Shown: positions 46,072 to 55,849, counted from the first letter of the stretch. The stretch: DNA of 64,000 bases from Thiotrichaceae bacterium (GCA_015490895.1 WFWY01000087.1:16065-80064); one strand, 5' to 3'. Numbers and translations are program-made. The notes: generated by a model not told the origin, from the sequence alone.

Positions 46072-46626
46072 TTATGACAAGTCACGCAAAAACTCCCGAA
46101 CCATATAAAGCGCAGCGATACTACGTGCTTCTGTAAAGTCATCACGTGCCTGCAAGGCATCCAGTTCAGACAAGGCCCAACTCACAACCTCCAGCGCTTC
46201 TGGCTCATCACCTGGCTCACGCCTCGGCCGTAACTGCTGTGCCAGCACAATATGCGTCTGATGCTGCATATATTGTGGTGCCAGGGTAACCGACTTGAGC
46301 AGTGTGAGCTGTGTGGATTCATAACCAACTTCTTCCATTATTTCCCGGTTAGCGGCATCTAATATTGCTTCATCCTGTTCCACCTTGCCTTTCGGCAAGC
46401 CGAGCTCATAACGATGGGTACCACCGGCGTACTCTCGAATCAGCAATACCGTATCAGGGTCAAGCATCGGCACTATCAGAACAGCACCCGCGCCACGCCG
46501 GATCAATCGCTCATACTGACGCCTCTCCCCATTGGAGAACTCCAGATCCAGCTGTTCTACTGTGAACAGCCGACTACTGGCAACAATGCTTTTTTGGTGT
46601 ATGGTTGGCTTTTTATTTTTTAACAT
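46072..46626 (-). CDS. nudE: ADP compounds hydrolase NudE (Nudix)
   Basis: NudE hydrolyses ADP-ribose, NADH and Ap3A-type compounds. The start at 46626 (MLKNKKPTIHQ) aligns with E. coli NudE; longer frames do not. The 184-residue protein has SRLFTVEQLDLEFSNG and the Nudix box GKVEQDEAILDAANREIMEEVG. Its ATG overlaps the ATG candidate of the divergent yrfG at 46625, with no spacer. Confidence 0.93.
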   Translation of the reverse strand: MLKNKKPTIHQKSIVASSRLFTVEQLDLEFSNGERRQYERLIRRGAGAVLIVPMLDPDTVLLIREYAGGTHRYELGLPKGKVEQDEAILDAANREIMEEVGYESTQLTLLKSVTLAPQYMQHQTHIVLAQQLRPRREPGDEPEALEVVSWALSELDALQARDDFTEARSIAALYMVREFLRDLS

Positions 46627-46642
46627 GGCAGGTAGTGAAACT

Positions 46643-47365
46643 GTGAGCAATGCAAAGTGTACACGAAAACCCATACATCTGGACTGGAAAAACATCCAGA
46701 CCGTCTTTCTGGACATGGATGGCACCCTGCTGGATTTGCACTTTGACAACTTTTTCTGGCTAGAACATATGCCCAGGCAATATGCCAGTAAATACCAGAT
46801 ATCCCTGCCACGGGCAAAAAACAGACTCCAGCAACTCTACCAGGAAATGGAGGGAACCCTGGACTGGTATTGCCTTGATCACTGGCAAGAAAAACTGGAC
46901 ATGGATATTGTCGCACTCAAACAGCAAGTCGCCAGCAAGATTACCATACGTACCCATGTGGAACACTTCCTTGAGCACCTAAAACAGCAACACTGCCGCG
47001 TTATATTGCTCACCAATGCACATCACAAAACAATCACACTAAAGTTTTCCCATATCGCTCTTGAGCACTTTTTTGACCGTATCATCACCTCTCATGACCT
47101 GGGACTTGCCAAAGAGGAAACCGGCTTTTGGGACAGCCTGTACAACATCGAACCCCATGATATCCGGCGCAGCCTGTTTATTGATGATAACCTGGAGGTA
47201 TTGGCCGAAGCAGAACGGCATGGTGTGGCACATCTACTGGCAATACACCAGCCAGACTCCCGGCAACCTCCTAAAGATACCCGGCATTACACCGCTATTG
47301 AATGTTTCAGCCAGCTAATCCCGCCCCCATTACAAATGAAAACCGGCGGGGACGAAATCACCTGA
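46643..47365 (+). CDS. yrfG: HAD-family nucleotidase, YrfG-like
   Basis: YrfG dephosphorylates GMP/IMP-type nucleotides in E. coli. The product has the HAD motif FLDMDGTLLDLHFDNFFW, LLTNAHHKTITLK (motif II) and SLFIDDNLEVL (motif IV), and FDNFFWL and DWYCLDHW match the YrfG family. The chosen start is GTG 46643, which has AGGTAG before it; ATG 46625 is an alternative that would overlap the nudE start. Its 3' end overlaps the convergent peptidase gene by 36 bp. Confidence 0.9.
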   Translation: MSNAKCTRKPIHLDWKNIQTVFLDMDGTLLDLHFDNFFWLEHMPRQYASKYQISLPRAKNRLQQLYQEMEGTLDWYCLDHWQEKLDMDIVALKQQVASKITIRTHVEHFLEHLKQQHCRVILLTNAHHKTITLKFSHIALEHFFDRIITSHDLGLAKEETGFWDSLYNIEPHDIRRSLFIDDNLEVLAEAERHGVAHLLAIHQPDSRQPPKDTRHYTAIECFSQLIPPPLQMKTGGDEIT

Positions 47366-48061
47366 GCGTTGCTTTAACAAACGACGATGTTCCACATAAC
47401 CCGGATCATACTGTGCTACCAGGTTCCAGAAACGGGCAGAGTGATTCATTTCACGGGTATGGCAAAGCTCATGAATAAGCACGTAGCGCACTATCGGCTC
47501 GGGGAAAAACAGGAGCTTGTAGTTCAGGCTGATATTCTTCCGGGAAGAGCAGCTCCCCCAGAGCGTTTTCTGGCCTCTGACAGTCACCTTGCCATAAGGC
47601 AGGGAAAACTGCTCTGACAGTGCATCCAGCCTGCCCGGAAAGATCCCCCTGGCCTCTTCTTTTAACCATTGGGCTAATAGACGGTAAATCAAAGGCACCT
47701 CTTCCACACAACCTTCTATCACGAGCTGCTGTTTGGCTCGCTGCGGTGTTAACAGCAATCCCTGATAGGGCGTTGGTTGGTAATTTATGCGCCAGCACTC
47801 CTCCAGCATGTTCAAAATCAGCTGTTCAGGACGCACAATTTCTGCTACCGGGCTCTGCCGAGTTTTTTGCAGTTTTTTTGCAATCCAGTCGGCCTTTTCT
47901 CGCACGAAGTTATGTGCATGCCGGTGCTCCATATGTCGGGGTACAACTACCCTGACATCACCCACAGGAGAAACCTTGATACGCAGGTAACGAGCACGCA
48001 CGGAAACCTGCAACTGATAGTGACAGGGTGCCTGCCCCGGCAAGGTGAGTGTATATTTCAT
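47330..48061 (-). CDS. YgjP-like M48 metallopeptidase
   Basis: From the ATG at 48061 the product has 243 residues. The metal site is HELCH in VLIHELCHTREMNHS, with the third ligand in the following FWNLVAQYDP region, as in YgjP/DUF45 metallopeptidases. A WGSCS motif (KTLWGSCSSRKNISLNYKL) is also typical. It is cytoplasmic, with no signal peptide. Its physiological substrate is unknown. It lies 26 bp after the Sel1 gene. Confidence 0.9.
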   Translation of the reverse strand: MKYTLTLPGQAPCHYQLQVSVRARYLRIKVSPVGDVRVVVPRHMEHRHAHNFVREKADWIAKKLQKTRQSPVAEIVRPEQLILNMLEECWRINYQPTPYQGLLLTPQRAKQQLVIEGCVEEVPLIYRLLAQWLKEEARGIFPGRLDALSEQFSLPYGKVTVRGQKTLWGSCSSRKNISLNYKLLFFPEPIVRYVLIHELCHTREMNHSARFWNLVAQYDPGYVEHRRLLKQRSGDFVPAGFHL

Positions 48062-48086
48062 CCGTGAAAATGCTCCCAAGAGGCTT

Positions 48087-48854
48087 CTATTGCATGGCTA
48101 ACTGAGCCAGTTCGTGTCCTTGCCCGGCAGCTTTTTGTAACCACTTTCGGGACTCCGCAGGATTGGCATACACTAAAGAACCATTTTTAAACATCATACC
48201 CAGACTATACTGAGCATCTGCCAGCCCTTGATCCGCTGCCTTTTTCAACCACAATAAAGCCTTTTTCAACCCCTGGGGATTTCGGGCATGCTGCTGATAA
48301 AATAGAGATAATGCATATTGCGCCCGGGGGTTGCCTGCTTCAGCCGCCTTGTTTAACCAACGGTGAGCCTTACTGGCACTTTTGGGAACACCATCACCAT
48401 ACTGATAGCGCATCCCCAGCTGATATTGTGCCTGTCTATTTCCACGCTGTGCATTCATGATTAATGACTGTAGCGGTGTGACCACAGGTGTCACTTTCGT
48501 GGCAACTGCTCTGGTAACGGGTACAACAGGCTTCTGCGAAGCCTGTTGTACCCCCTCACTGTGCTTACTGTGTGTATCTTTGCTGTACTTCTTGTTCTGT
48601 TCAATCGCCGTACTCCGGCTTGTTACAGCAGCAAGACCACCTGACTTTGACTCAACCACAGGAACAGCTTCCGACAACCAGGGCGGGGGAAGCTCCCGAA
48701 ACTGAATATCCTGTACCGGCTGCAATAATGCTGGCTCATCAGCGGATTCTGCGAAAGAAACCGGCAAAAATCCCACCAATCCCATAAAAAGCAACCAGCA
48801 ACGGTAATAAAACCTGCTTTCAGATTGCCTGATGGTGACAATGTGTTTATTCAT
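48087..48854 (-). CDS. Secreted Sel1-repeat protein
   Basis: The 255-residue protein has a signal anchor (FYYRCWLLFMGLVGFLPVSFA), a low-complexity linker rich in Ser/Val/Thr, then three Sel1-like repeats. These show AQYQLGMRYQYGDGV, AQYALSLFYQQHA and AQYSLGMMFKNGS patterns, with the helical WLxKAAEAGN spacers. Sel1 repeats mediate protein-protein contacts in periplasmic or secreted proteins. The partner is unknown. Confidence 0.85.
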   Translation of the reverse strand: MNKHIVTIRQSESRFYYRCWLLFMGLVGFLPVSFAESADEPALLQPVQDIQFRELPPPWLSEAVPVVESKSGGLAAVTSRSTAIEQNKKYSKDTHSKHSEGVQQASQKPVVPVTRAVATKVTPVVTPLQSLIMNAQRGNRQAQYQLGMRYQYGDGVPKSASKAHRWLNKAAEAGNPRAQYALSLFYQQHARNPQGLKKALLWLKKAADQGLADAQYSLGMMFKNGSLVYANPAESRKWLQKAAGQGHELAQLAMQ

Positions 48855-48916
48855 AAACTTCTCTTTTTAATATACCCGAATCCGCCATTTTTACGGTGAC
48901 AACTTAACACTTGCCC

Positions 48917-49020
48917 TTAAGGAGACTCTGAATAAGTCCGGTCGAATTTCCTGTGAGATGAAAAACTGGCGATATTTCAGCCATAGGAAAACGATTGAGG
49001 CTTGATCAGAGCCTCCTTAA
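48917..49020. repeat. MITE-like repeat, copy E (internal deletion)
   Basis: It is bounded by TTAA (48917-48920 and 49017-49020). The ends are GGAGACTCTGAATAAGTCC and CTTGATCAGAGCCTCC. The interior is a shortened version of copy F. Confidence 0.8.
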
Positions 49021-49109
49021 ATGACACAGGATGATACCGGTTTGATAAGATACCCGCTATCCGGCAACCTAACATATAATGCCGCTCATACCTTGTAAAG
49101 TATCCACAG

Positions 49110-49850
49110 ATGAATGATCAACAGTTACTACGTTATAGCCGCCAGATATTACTGGAGGATATCAGTATTACCGGGCAACAGGCTTTGCTTGATGCCCATG
49201 TGCTTATTATTGGCCTGGGCGCACTCGGTTCACCCGTTGCCCTATATCTTGCAGCAGCAGGTATAGGACACCTGACCCTGGTCGATTTTGACCAGGTAGA
49301 ACTCAGTAACTTGCAACGCCAGATAATCCATAGCACCCACAGCATTGGCTCTCCCAAGGTTGATTCTGCCCGACAGACAATCGCCCGGATCAACCCTGAC
49401 ATCCAGGTTCAGACCATCAACCGGAAACTGGATACCCCCACACTACAAACCATCATCAGCCAGCACGAAGTTATTATTGATTGCAGTGATAATTTTACCA
49501 CTCGTTTTCAACTGAACCAGGCCTGTGTGAGAGAGAAGAAGCCCCTGGTCTCCGGTGCTGTTATCCGAATGGAGGGGCAAATTACCACTTTTGACAACCG
49601 CCAGCCAGACTCTGCCTGTTATCGCTGCCTCTACCCTGAAAGCGGTGAAACAGAAGAGAGTTGTACCAGCAATGGCATCCTGTCGCCAGTGGCCGGTATT
49701 ATCGGCAGTATGCAAGCAACAGAAGCCCTTAAGGTTATTCTTGACCTGCCGACACTAAACACTCGCCTGATGATCCTGGATGCAAAAAATATGCACTGGA
49801 GGGCAATCCATCTAAAAAAAGACCCCAGGTGCCCGGTATGCTCCCTGTAG
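49110..49850 (+). CDS. ThiF/MoeB/HesA family adenylyltransferase
   Basis: The 246-residue enzyme activates the C-terminal glycine of a MoaD- or ThiS-like sulfur carrier by adenylation. It has the nucleotide-binding GLGALGSPVALYLAAAG, the Arg/Asn residues of DFDQVELSNLQRQI, the catalytic DCSDNFTTR region, the CYRC and CPVC zinc pairs, and TSNGILSPVAGIIGSMQATEALK. Length fits MoeB or ThiF (about 245-250). No moaD, moaE or thiS lies nearby, so the carrier is unclear. Confidence 0.92.
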   Translation: MNDQQLLRYSRQILLEDISITGQQALLDAHVLIIGLGALGSPVALYLAAAGIGHLTLVDFDQVELSNLQRQIIHSTHSIGSPKVDSARQTIARINPDIQVQTINRKLDTPTLQTIISQHEVIIDCSDNFTTRFQLNQACVREKKPLVSGAVIRMEGQITTFDNRQPDSACYRCLYPESGETEESCTSNGILSPVAGIIGSMQATEALKVILDLPTLNTRLMILDAKNMHWRAIHLKKDPRCPVCSL

Positions 49851-50214
49851 TAGCTAGTAGCCCCTGCTTTCGATCAGGATCGAGCATAGGGACTCTGAAA
49901 CCATAAGGTACCAATCTTCCTTATCCCGTCGCAACCACATCATTGCACAATGGTGAATTCCATATATTCATTTATAATCAATTGTTTATTATTTTTTCTC
50001 GCGATAAGCCAGTAACAAAAAGAATGTTTTTTGCACAACATTGATAAAAATATATTAACGAAAACTGAATAAGCATGTATCCTATTAGAGAAAGCCACAC
50101 CTGATCTATCGATTTAACGGTTCTCATAAAGAGCCTGATGAGAGAAACAGGAAACAGATGATTCCCTTCTTAACCTGCAGGTGGCTTGACATTGTATTCA
50201 TGGAGGAATTAACA
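49851..50214. other. Spacer before the small secreted SH3-like gene
   Basis: This 364-bp AT-rich region has no gene or terminator that I can support. The strong Shine-Dalgarno GGAGGAA at 50202-50208 sits at its end. A short ATG frame (50158 or 50200) upstream is in frame but is not the likely start. Confidence 0.4.
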
Positions 50215-50601
50215 GTGAAAGAAAGAGCTAGCTTGATACCCCTTATTTTAATGAGTGTTTCATGTTTGTTGCTAACACCCACTATGAGCCTTGCCAAAGA
50301 CAAGAAGAACCATAAGGTCTACCGAGTTGCAGAAGGCAAGCCAAGACCCATTATCTATAAAGACCCCACAACCCACTCTGCCATTGTAAAAAAACTTCCT
50401 GCCAACACACGCTGGATTATCAAGCTTCCCGGCGAGAAAAAATATACCCGTGTCACATGGCTGCATGTCTCCTGGAATAACAAGGTAGGCTGGATAATGA
50501 AAACCCAACTCATCTATGATGAAAAAGCCACCACGATGGCTAGAAAAAACCCCAGATGCCTCTACAGGAAAACCCGCGTCAAATCCTGCAATACAGGCTA
50601 G
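50215..50601 (+). CDS. Small secreted SH3-like protein
   Basis: The start is GTG 50215, chosen because GGAGGAA lies six bases upstream; ATG 50200 would skip that ribosome site. The 128-residue product has a signal peptide (ASLIPLILMSVSCLLLTPTMSLA) and then a short domain of beta strands with GWIMKTQLIYD and TWLHVSWNNKVG. This resembles bacterial SH3 (SH3b) repeats that bind peptidoglycan or peptides. A basic C-terminus with two Cys may form a disulfide. The function is unknown. Confidence 0.7.
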   Translation: MKERASLIPLILMSVSCLLLTPTMSLAKDKKNHKVYRVAEGKPRPIIYKDPTTHSAIVKKLPANTRWIIKLPGEKKYTRVTWLHVSWNNKVGWIMKTQLIYDEKATTMARKNPRCLYRKTRVKSCNTG

Positions 50602-50804
50602 GCAAAACCTGCTCCATACCCTAAAACACTCCCCTTTGAAGTTTCAAAGCGTTACACTCGTCCCCCTGGTTTCTTATTCTTTCCTCAGTCTTTAGTACAC
50701 TGTCCATGGTAGAATTGCTTGTGTGACTCGTACTTTTAGGCCTCCAGGCAGAAAATAGCATGTTATCCATTTAAAAATACCCTATAATCACCGCCATAAA
50801 TATG
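50602..50804. other. Spacer with short palindrome
   Basis: This non-coding stretch between the SH3-like gene and repeat F contains CTTTGAA-GT-TTCAAAG, a weak palindrome without a T-run. Nothing else is recognised. Confidence 0.35.
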
Positions 50805-50980
50805 TTAAGGAGACTCTGATTAAGTCCGGTCGAATTTCCTGTGAGATGAAGTTCGTGAGTTTTTATTAGATAGAAAAGTTAGCCATTGTCATTCTGTTGG
50901 TCACTTTTATGGCTTATGGCAAAAAATAGCGATATTTAAGCCTCCGGAAAATGATCGGGACTTGATCAGAGGCTCCTCAA
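50805..50980. repeat. MITE-like repeat, full copy F
   Basis: It starts at TTAA (50805) with GGAGACTCTGATTAAGTCC and ends GGACTTGATCAGAGGCTCCT; the right border is TCAA rather than TTAA. The interior is the reverse complement of copy A, so the two copies lie in opposite orientation. It is followed 28 bp later by the Thr-rich protein start. Confidence 0.82.
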
Positions 50981-51008
50981 GGAACCCTGGAAAACACAAG
51001 GAATCAAG

Positions 51009-51986
51009 ATGAAAACAAATACCCAACTGCCCTCTCTCCCTACAGCTCTTTTTGTGAGCTTATTAGCACTTGGCAGTAGCTCTGCTTTTGCTGAAGGCTC
51101 CAGAAATGGTTGGAGCTGCACCAAAATGCACAAGGACAATATCTGTATTCAGTGGACTTATACCAAGCTCGCTGGAGAAACTGGTGAAACAGCCGACCAG
51201 CAACACACCAGCCCCACCTCTCCTGCAACCGGTATTTCTACAAGTACTGCGGACAATAACTCCGCAACACCCCAGAACCAACAGGCAGAAACAACACCAG
51301 CAACTGCAAATAGCAAAACAACAGAAACAGCAGAAACAACTAGCGCAACAGCCCCACAACAAGCAGTCACACCAAACACCGGTAGCTCTGAAACAGCAAT
51401 ACCAACGCCGGTAACAGCACCAGCACAAGCCACAACAGACACGTCTGCGACAACCGAAGAGTCAATGCATCCTGCCCACAGCAACCATGAAGCAGCAACC
51501 GACGCAGAAAAACCAGCGTCAACAACAGGCGAAGCAACAACCAGCAGCGACACAACCCAAATGCATATGCCTCCCCCTGCTACACAAGAAACAGGGCACA
51601 TGGGAAATCCCACAACAACAGACAGCACAGAAAACACAAGCGGGAGCGAAAACACACTGGAAAAGTCTGCTGAATCCATGAAAGAGATGGCGGGTAAAGC
51701 AGCGACTGCCGTTGCAGGCGCCGTAGCCGCTGGTACAGCCGCCATTGGTATACATACCAGGAAGGATGAAACAGCGCCCGAAAATAACACGGCTACAAAC
51801 ACTGACGATACCACCGCCAAAACTGGCGAAACCTCTGCTGCAACAACAGAAGAAAAAGCAGAGCCCGCAGAGGCTGGAACAGCAACCGACGACGACAGCA
51901 CCGATGCTACAAAATCATCGACCATACCAGCAACCAGCACCACGCCGACAGGTGAGAAAACACCCTGGTGGAACCCCTTTAGATAA
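51009..51986 (+). CDS. Secreted Thr/Ala/Glu-rich low-complexity protein
   Basis: The 325-residue product starts with a signal peptide (ALFVSLLALGSSSAFA) and a short Cys-containing segment (SRNGWSCTKMHKDN). Then comes a long, mostly disordered run rich in Thr, Ala, Glu, Gln and Pro (about residues 60-215). A hydrophobic helix AGKAATAVAGAVAAGTAAIG follows, then more Thr-rich sequence ending TPWWNPFR. No catalytic domain is seen. The composition is like bacterial stalk or mucin-like surface proteins. The Shine-Dalgarno is AAGGAA. Confidence 0.6.
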   Translation: MKTNTQLPSLPTALFVSLLALGSSSAFAEGSRNGWSCTKMHKDNICIQWTYTKLAGETGETADQQHTSPTSPATGISTSTADNNSATPQNQQAETTPATANSKTTETAETTSATAPQQAVTPNTGSSETAIPTPVTAPAQATTDTSATTEESMHPAHSNHEAATDAEKPASTTGEATTSSDTTQMHMPPPATQETGHMGNPTTTDSTENTSGSENTLEKSAESMKEMAGKAATAVAGAVAAGTAAIGIHTRKDETAPENNTATNTDDTTAKTGETSAATTEEKAEPAEAGTATDDDSTDATKSSTIPATSTTPTGEKTPWWNPFR

Positions 51987-52175
51987 CGGCTCGGTACGGG
52001 ATAAGACTAATCTGAGCGTCAATTGACAAAGGGACGACGAGAGAACAGGTGATAATGCAACCACTGGCAATAGCCACATCACTCGTACTGATGACGGGCG
52101 AATCATTTTATCAATAGCGATTCACCAATTAGATATTGACATTATTAGCAACATCCCGTACCTTTCACGCGCTTC

Positions 52176-52181
52176 TATAAT
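52176..52181 (+). promoter_or_regulatory. -10-like element before rpmH
   Basis: TATAAT lies 62 bp before the rpmH ATG. A TTGACA at about 52136-52141 is too far (34-base gap), so no complete promoter pair is supported. Confidence 0.4.
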
Positions 52182-52242
52182 CCCTTATCGTTTAGGCAAT
52201 GGGATGTAAGGCAGTAATTACAGAATTTCAAGGTAGACAGGC

Positions 52243-52383
52243 ATGAAACGTACATTTCAACCTAGCAATTTGAAGCGCGCACGCACACACGGTTTCCGTA
52301 CTCGCATGCGTACTGTTGGTGGCCGCAAGGTGTTAAAAGCGCGTCGTGCAAAAGGTCGCGCCAGACTCACACCCACACATTAA
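52243..52383 (+). CDS. rpmH: Large ribosomal subunit protein bL34
   Basis: This 46-residue protein begins [20 protein letters not shown] and continues [20 protein letters not shown], the exact bL34 form, ending LTPTH. It is upstream of rnpA, as usual. No dnaA is found next to it, although dnaA is the usual divergent neighbour, so the replication origin is not visible here; no cluster of DnaA boxes (TTATCCACA) was seen. Confidence 0.98.
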   Translation: MKRTFQPSNLKRARTHGFRTRMRTVGGRKVLKARRAKGRARLTPTH

Positions 52384-52411
52384 GACAGCAGATTAGCTAG
52401 ACAGCATCTGA

Positions 52412-52801
52412 GTGGATCAAAACCCTGAGCCAGCAACCTTCCCCCGGCACTTACGGCTAACTGAAGCCAAACAGTATCAGCGGGTCTTTGCTGGCTCTTC
52501 TCGTTTTGGCAATCGTTATCTCACGGTACTTGCGAAGGAAAATCAGCTTGAACACCCACGCCTGGGGCTGGCAATTTCCAAAAAGTGTGCTAAACGAGCC
52601 GTTGACCGCAACCGGATCAAGCGCCTCCTCCGGGAAAGCTTTCGAGCCAGCCAGTCATCACTACCTGCGGTTGATCTTGTGATTATGTGTCGTCCGCTCA
52701 TTCTCAAACTGGATAACCCGGAAATTTTTCAGAACATCGAAAAACAATGGCATCATCTACGCAAAAAACTGGGTCAAACCCGGCATTCTGAGGCAACATA
52801 A
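52412..52801 (+). CDS. rnpA: Ribonuclease P protein component
   Basis: RnpA is the protein subunit that helps RNase P RNA trim tRNA precursors. The 129-residue product from GTG 52412 has RLTEAKQYQRVF, the basic LGLAISKKCAKRAVDRNRIKRLLRE signature with the RNR motif, and the later DLVIMCRP. It is 28 bp after rpmH, and its last base overlaps the yidC start. Confidence 0.97.
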   Translation: MDQNPEPATFPRHLRLTEAKQYQRVFAGSSRFGNRYLTVLAKENQLEHPRLGLAISKKCAKRAVDRNRIKRLLRESFRASQSSLPAVDLVIMCRPLILKLDNPEIFQNIEKQWHHLRKKLGQTRHSEAT

Positions 52802-54510
52802 TGGATCAACAACGTCCCCTTCTCTATCTCACACTGGTTTTTCTGGGCTTTATGATCTGGTCAACCTGGCAAGAAGAACATGCCCCGAAACCTGTCGGCA
52901 CATCCAGCACCTCCCCATCCTCGGCAAGCACCGCAGCCGAACCCACTAGCCCCGATGCGACGGATGTCCCGCAACAGGCAGCCGATGCTACAGATTCAAG
53001 TGTGCCACCGGCCAGCACAGCGCCAGTCGCTGGTAATTCTGCGAATAAACTGATCAAGGTCACAACAGACACCCTGCAATTTGAAATCAACACCCGGGGA
53101 GGTGACATTGAGCAAACTGCATTACCCACCTACCCTGTGAGTATTGACAAGCCTGATGAGCCAGTTGTTATTCTCGACCGTGAGAAGTACTATTCAGCCC
53201 AATCCGGCCTTGGCCACAAGAAAGTGACCGGAAAAAAAAGTGCTGACCTGGCTCCCAATCATTATGCCCTCTATACAGCAACCAGCCGTGAATACACCCT
53301 GCAAGAAGGTGAAAACACCCTGGTAGTCCCCCTCACCTGGACCAGCCCTGAGGGTGTTATCGTCACCAAACGCTATATTTTCAAGCGAGGAGAATTCCTG
53401 GTCGCCGTTGAACATGAAGTCAACAACCAGTCAGCCAGCCTCTGGTCAGGTTTTGAATACCGGCAACTACGCCATGGCCCTGCACAAAAGATAACCGGGG
53501 GGATTTTTGGTGGTGTACGCTCTTACATTGGCCCCGCTTTTTATGATTACGAAGATGGAAAGTACAAATATCATAAACTAAAGTTTGGTGATTTTGATGA
53601 CCCTGATGAACAGCTAAACAAAAAAATTGAGGGTGGCTGGGCAGCCATGCTTGAGCATTATTTCATTAGTGCCTGGATACCACCACAGCACCAGATCAAC
53701 ACCTTCTACAATAAGTATGTACCGAATCAGGATACACCCAGCTATATCCTGGGGCTAAAAACACCACTGGTTGATGTAGCGCCTGGTAGCAGTCATACCT
53801 TCAAAAGCAGTTTTTATGTTGGCCCCAAAATACAGGAGAACCTGGAGCAAATTGCCAAAGGCCTGGATCTCACCGTAGACTACGGCATTTTCTCAGTCGT
53901 CTCGAAACCTATTTTCTGGCTGCTGAAGTTTATGCACGGAATTTTCGGAAACTGGGGCTGGGCCATTATTTTCGTCACTATAACCATCAAGCTGATTTTC
54001 TTCTACCCCTCCGCCGTAAGTTACAAATCCATGGCGAAGATGAAGAAACTGGCTCCAAAAATGAAAGAAATGCAGGCGCGTTACAAAAACGACCCTCAAG
54101 CCAAACAGAAAGCCATGATGGACTTTTATCGCAAGGAAAAGATCAACCCGCTTGGTGGCTGTCTCCCCATGCTGATTCAAATTCCGGTCTTTATGGGACT
54201 GTACTGGGTACTCCTTGAAAGTGTGGAGCTGCGTCAGGCACCCTGGTTAGGCTGGTACAAAGACTTGTCCGTTATGGATCCCTACCTGGTATTACCAATT
54301 CTCATGGGCGCCAGCATGTGGGTGCAGCAAAAGCTCAATCCGCCTCAAATGGATCCCATGCAACAAAAAATATTTGCCTGGCTACCTGTCGTATTCACCG
54401 TCATGTTCCTGTTCTTCCCCGCTGGACTGGTACTATACTGGCTAGTAAATAATATTCTCTCCATTGCCCAGCAATGGTACATCAACAAAAAGATTATCGG
54501 TGACCAGTAA
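52801..54510 (+). CDS. yidC: Membrane protein insertase YidC
   Basis: YidC inserts membrane proteins with or without the Sec translocon. The 569-residue protein has an N-terminal anchor, a low-complexity linker (about 30-80), a periplasmic domain with [16 protein letters not shown], then the conserved core: [43 protein letters not shown] and the closing [19 protein letters not shown]. It follows rnpA directly: the TAA of rnpA and the ATG share a base, leaving no yidD. Confidence 0.98.
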   Translation: MDQQRPLLYLTLVFLGFMIWSTWQEEHAPKPVGTSSTSPSSASTAAEPTSPDATDVPQQAADATDSSVPPASTAPVAGNSANKLIKVTTDTLQFEINTRGGDIEQTALPTYPVSIDKPDEPVVILDREKYYSAQSGLGHKKVTGKKSADLAPNHYALYTATSREYTLQEGENTLVVPLTWTSPEGVIVTKRYIFKRGEFLVAVEHEVNNQSASLWSGFEYRQLRHGPAQKITGGIFGGVRSYIGPAFYDYEDGKYKYHKLKFGDFDDPDEQLNKKIEGGWAAMLEHYFISAWIPPQHQINTFYNKYVPNQDTPSYILGLKTPLVDVAPGSSHTFKSSFYVGPKIQENLEQIAKGLDLTVDYGIFSVVSKPIFWLLKFMHGIFGNWGWAIIFVTITIKLIFFYPSAVSYKSMAKMKKLAPKMKEMQARYKNDPQAKQKAMMDFYRKEKINPLGGCLPMLIQIPVFMGLYWVLLESVELRQAPWLGWYKDLSVMDPYLVLPILMGASMWVQQKLNPPQMDPMQQKIFAWLPVVFTVMFLFFPAGLVLYWLVNNILSIAQQWYINKKIIGDQ

Positions 54511-55849
54511 GGCGCTTCAAGCACCCACCATTGTTGCCATCGCAACCCCCAAAGGGCGTGGTGGCGTTGGCATTATCCGGCTTTCCGGCAGCAAGGTACG
54601 CGACATCGCCCAGGAAATTCTGGGCAACATTCCACCACCCCGAAAAGCGACTTACCGCCCCTTTCTGGATGCCCAGCAGCAAGCCATAGATGATGGCATT
54701 GCTCTCTATTTCCCTGCACCCCATTCGTTTACTGGCGAAGATATTCTTGAACTTCAAGGGCATGGTGGTCAGGTTGTACTAGACATGCTCACGCGTCGCT
54801 GCCTTGAATTGGGCGCAATCATGGCCAACCCCGGAGAATTCTCTGAACGTGCCTTCCTCAATGACAAACTGGATCTGGCTCAGGCCGAGGCTATCGCCGA
54901 CCTGATTGACAGTAGTTCCGAACAGGCCGCCCGTTCTGCCCTACGCTCACTACAGGGCGCGTTTTCCTCACAGATTGACACCCTGTTGCAAGCCCTGATA
55001 CAACTACGCATGTATGTCGAGGCAGCACTGGACTTTCCGGATGAAGAAATTGACTTTCTTGCCGATCATAGTGTTACCCGCAAACTGGATCACATTAAAC
55101 AACAGCTCACCCAACTCGGCGAGACAGCTAAACAGGGGAGCTTGTTACGTGACGGCATGCACCTGGTCATTGCAGGCAAGCCCAATGTAGGTAAGTCCAG
55201 CTTATTGAATGCACTGGCAGGTCAAAATACGGCAATCGTTACGGACATTGCTGGTACTACCCGTGATGTACTGCGTGAATCTATCAACCTTGATGGCATG
55301 CCACTGCATATCATCGATACAGCCGGTCTGCGGGAAAGTAACGACCCGGTTGAACAAATAGGCATACAACGCGCCTGGGACGCCATTGAGAAGGCGGATC
55401 TGGTGTTGTTGCTGATGAATGCCAAAACCGGTCTGGGGGCAGCCGAACAGGCCATACGTACCCAACTTCCGGCTCACTTACCCATACTCGAAGTCTTTAA
55501 CAAAAGCGACTTGCTGAACACCCCTCCCTCGCCGCAGCCAGAACGTCTCTATATCTCTGCAAAATACAACCAGGGAATCGACACCCTGAAACAGGCACTA
55601 AAAGACCGCATGGGCTATCACACTGATACTGAATCCACTTTTATTGCTCGCCGCAGACATCTGCAAGCCCTCAAAGAAACCCGACAGGCCATCGAACGCG
55701 GAGAGACCCAGCTCCTGCAATTCAATGCCGGCGAGCTATTAGCCGAAGAACTCAAGGTTGCCCAGGATGCACTAGGGCGCATCACCGGGAAATTCACACC
55801 CGATGATTTATTGGGAGAGATATTCAGCTCGTTTTGTATTGGAAAGTAA
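54500..55849 (+). CDS. mnmE: tRNA modification GTPase MnmE
   Basis: MnmE with MnmG modifies the wobble uridine of several tRNAs. The start is GTG 54500 ([22 protein letters not shown]), overlapping yidC by 11 bp; the upstream ATG frame is inside yidC. The 449-residue protein has an N-terminal THF-binding domain ([14 protein letters not shown]), G-domain motifs [22 protein letters not shown] and NKSDL, and the essential C-terminal CIGK. Confidence 0.98.
   Translation: MTSKALQAPTIVAIATPKGRGGVGIIRLSGSKVRDIAQEILGNIPPPRKATYRPFLDAQQQAIDDGIALYFPAPHSFTGEDILELQGHGGQVVLDMLTRRCLELGAIMANPGEFSERAFLNDKLDLAQAEAIADLIDSSSEQAARSALRSLQGAFSSQIDTLLQALIQLRMYVEAALDFPDEEIDFLADHSVTRKLDHIKQQLTQLGETAKQGSLLRDGMHLVIAGKPNVGKSSLLNALAGQNTAIVTDIAGTTRDVLRESINLDGMPLHIIDTAGLRESNDPVEQIGIQRAWDAIEKADLVLLLMNAKTGLGAAEQAIRTQLPAHLPILEVFNKSDLLNTPPSPQPERLYISAKYNQGIDTLKQALKDRMGYHTDTESTFIARRRHLQALKETRQAIERGETQLLQFNAGELLAEELKVAQDALGRITGKFTPDDLLGEIFSSFCIGK

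Noticed and set aside
51158..51943. Minus-strand frame opposite the Thr-rich protein
   Set aside because: Its Val/Ser-rich hydrophobic product mirrors the Thr/Ala codons on the other strand and lacks any domain or ribosome site.
52000..52250. Replication origin near rpmH
   Set aside because: No DnaA-box cluster and no dnaA are present in this region.
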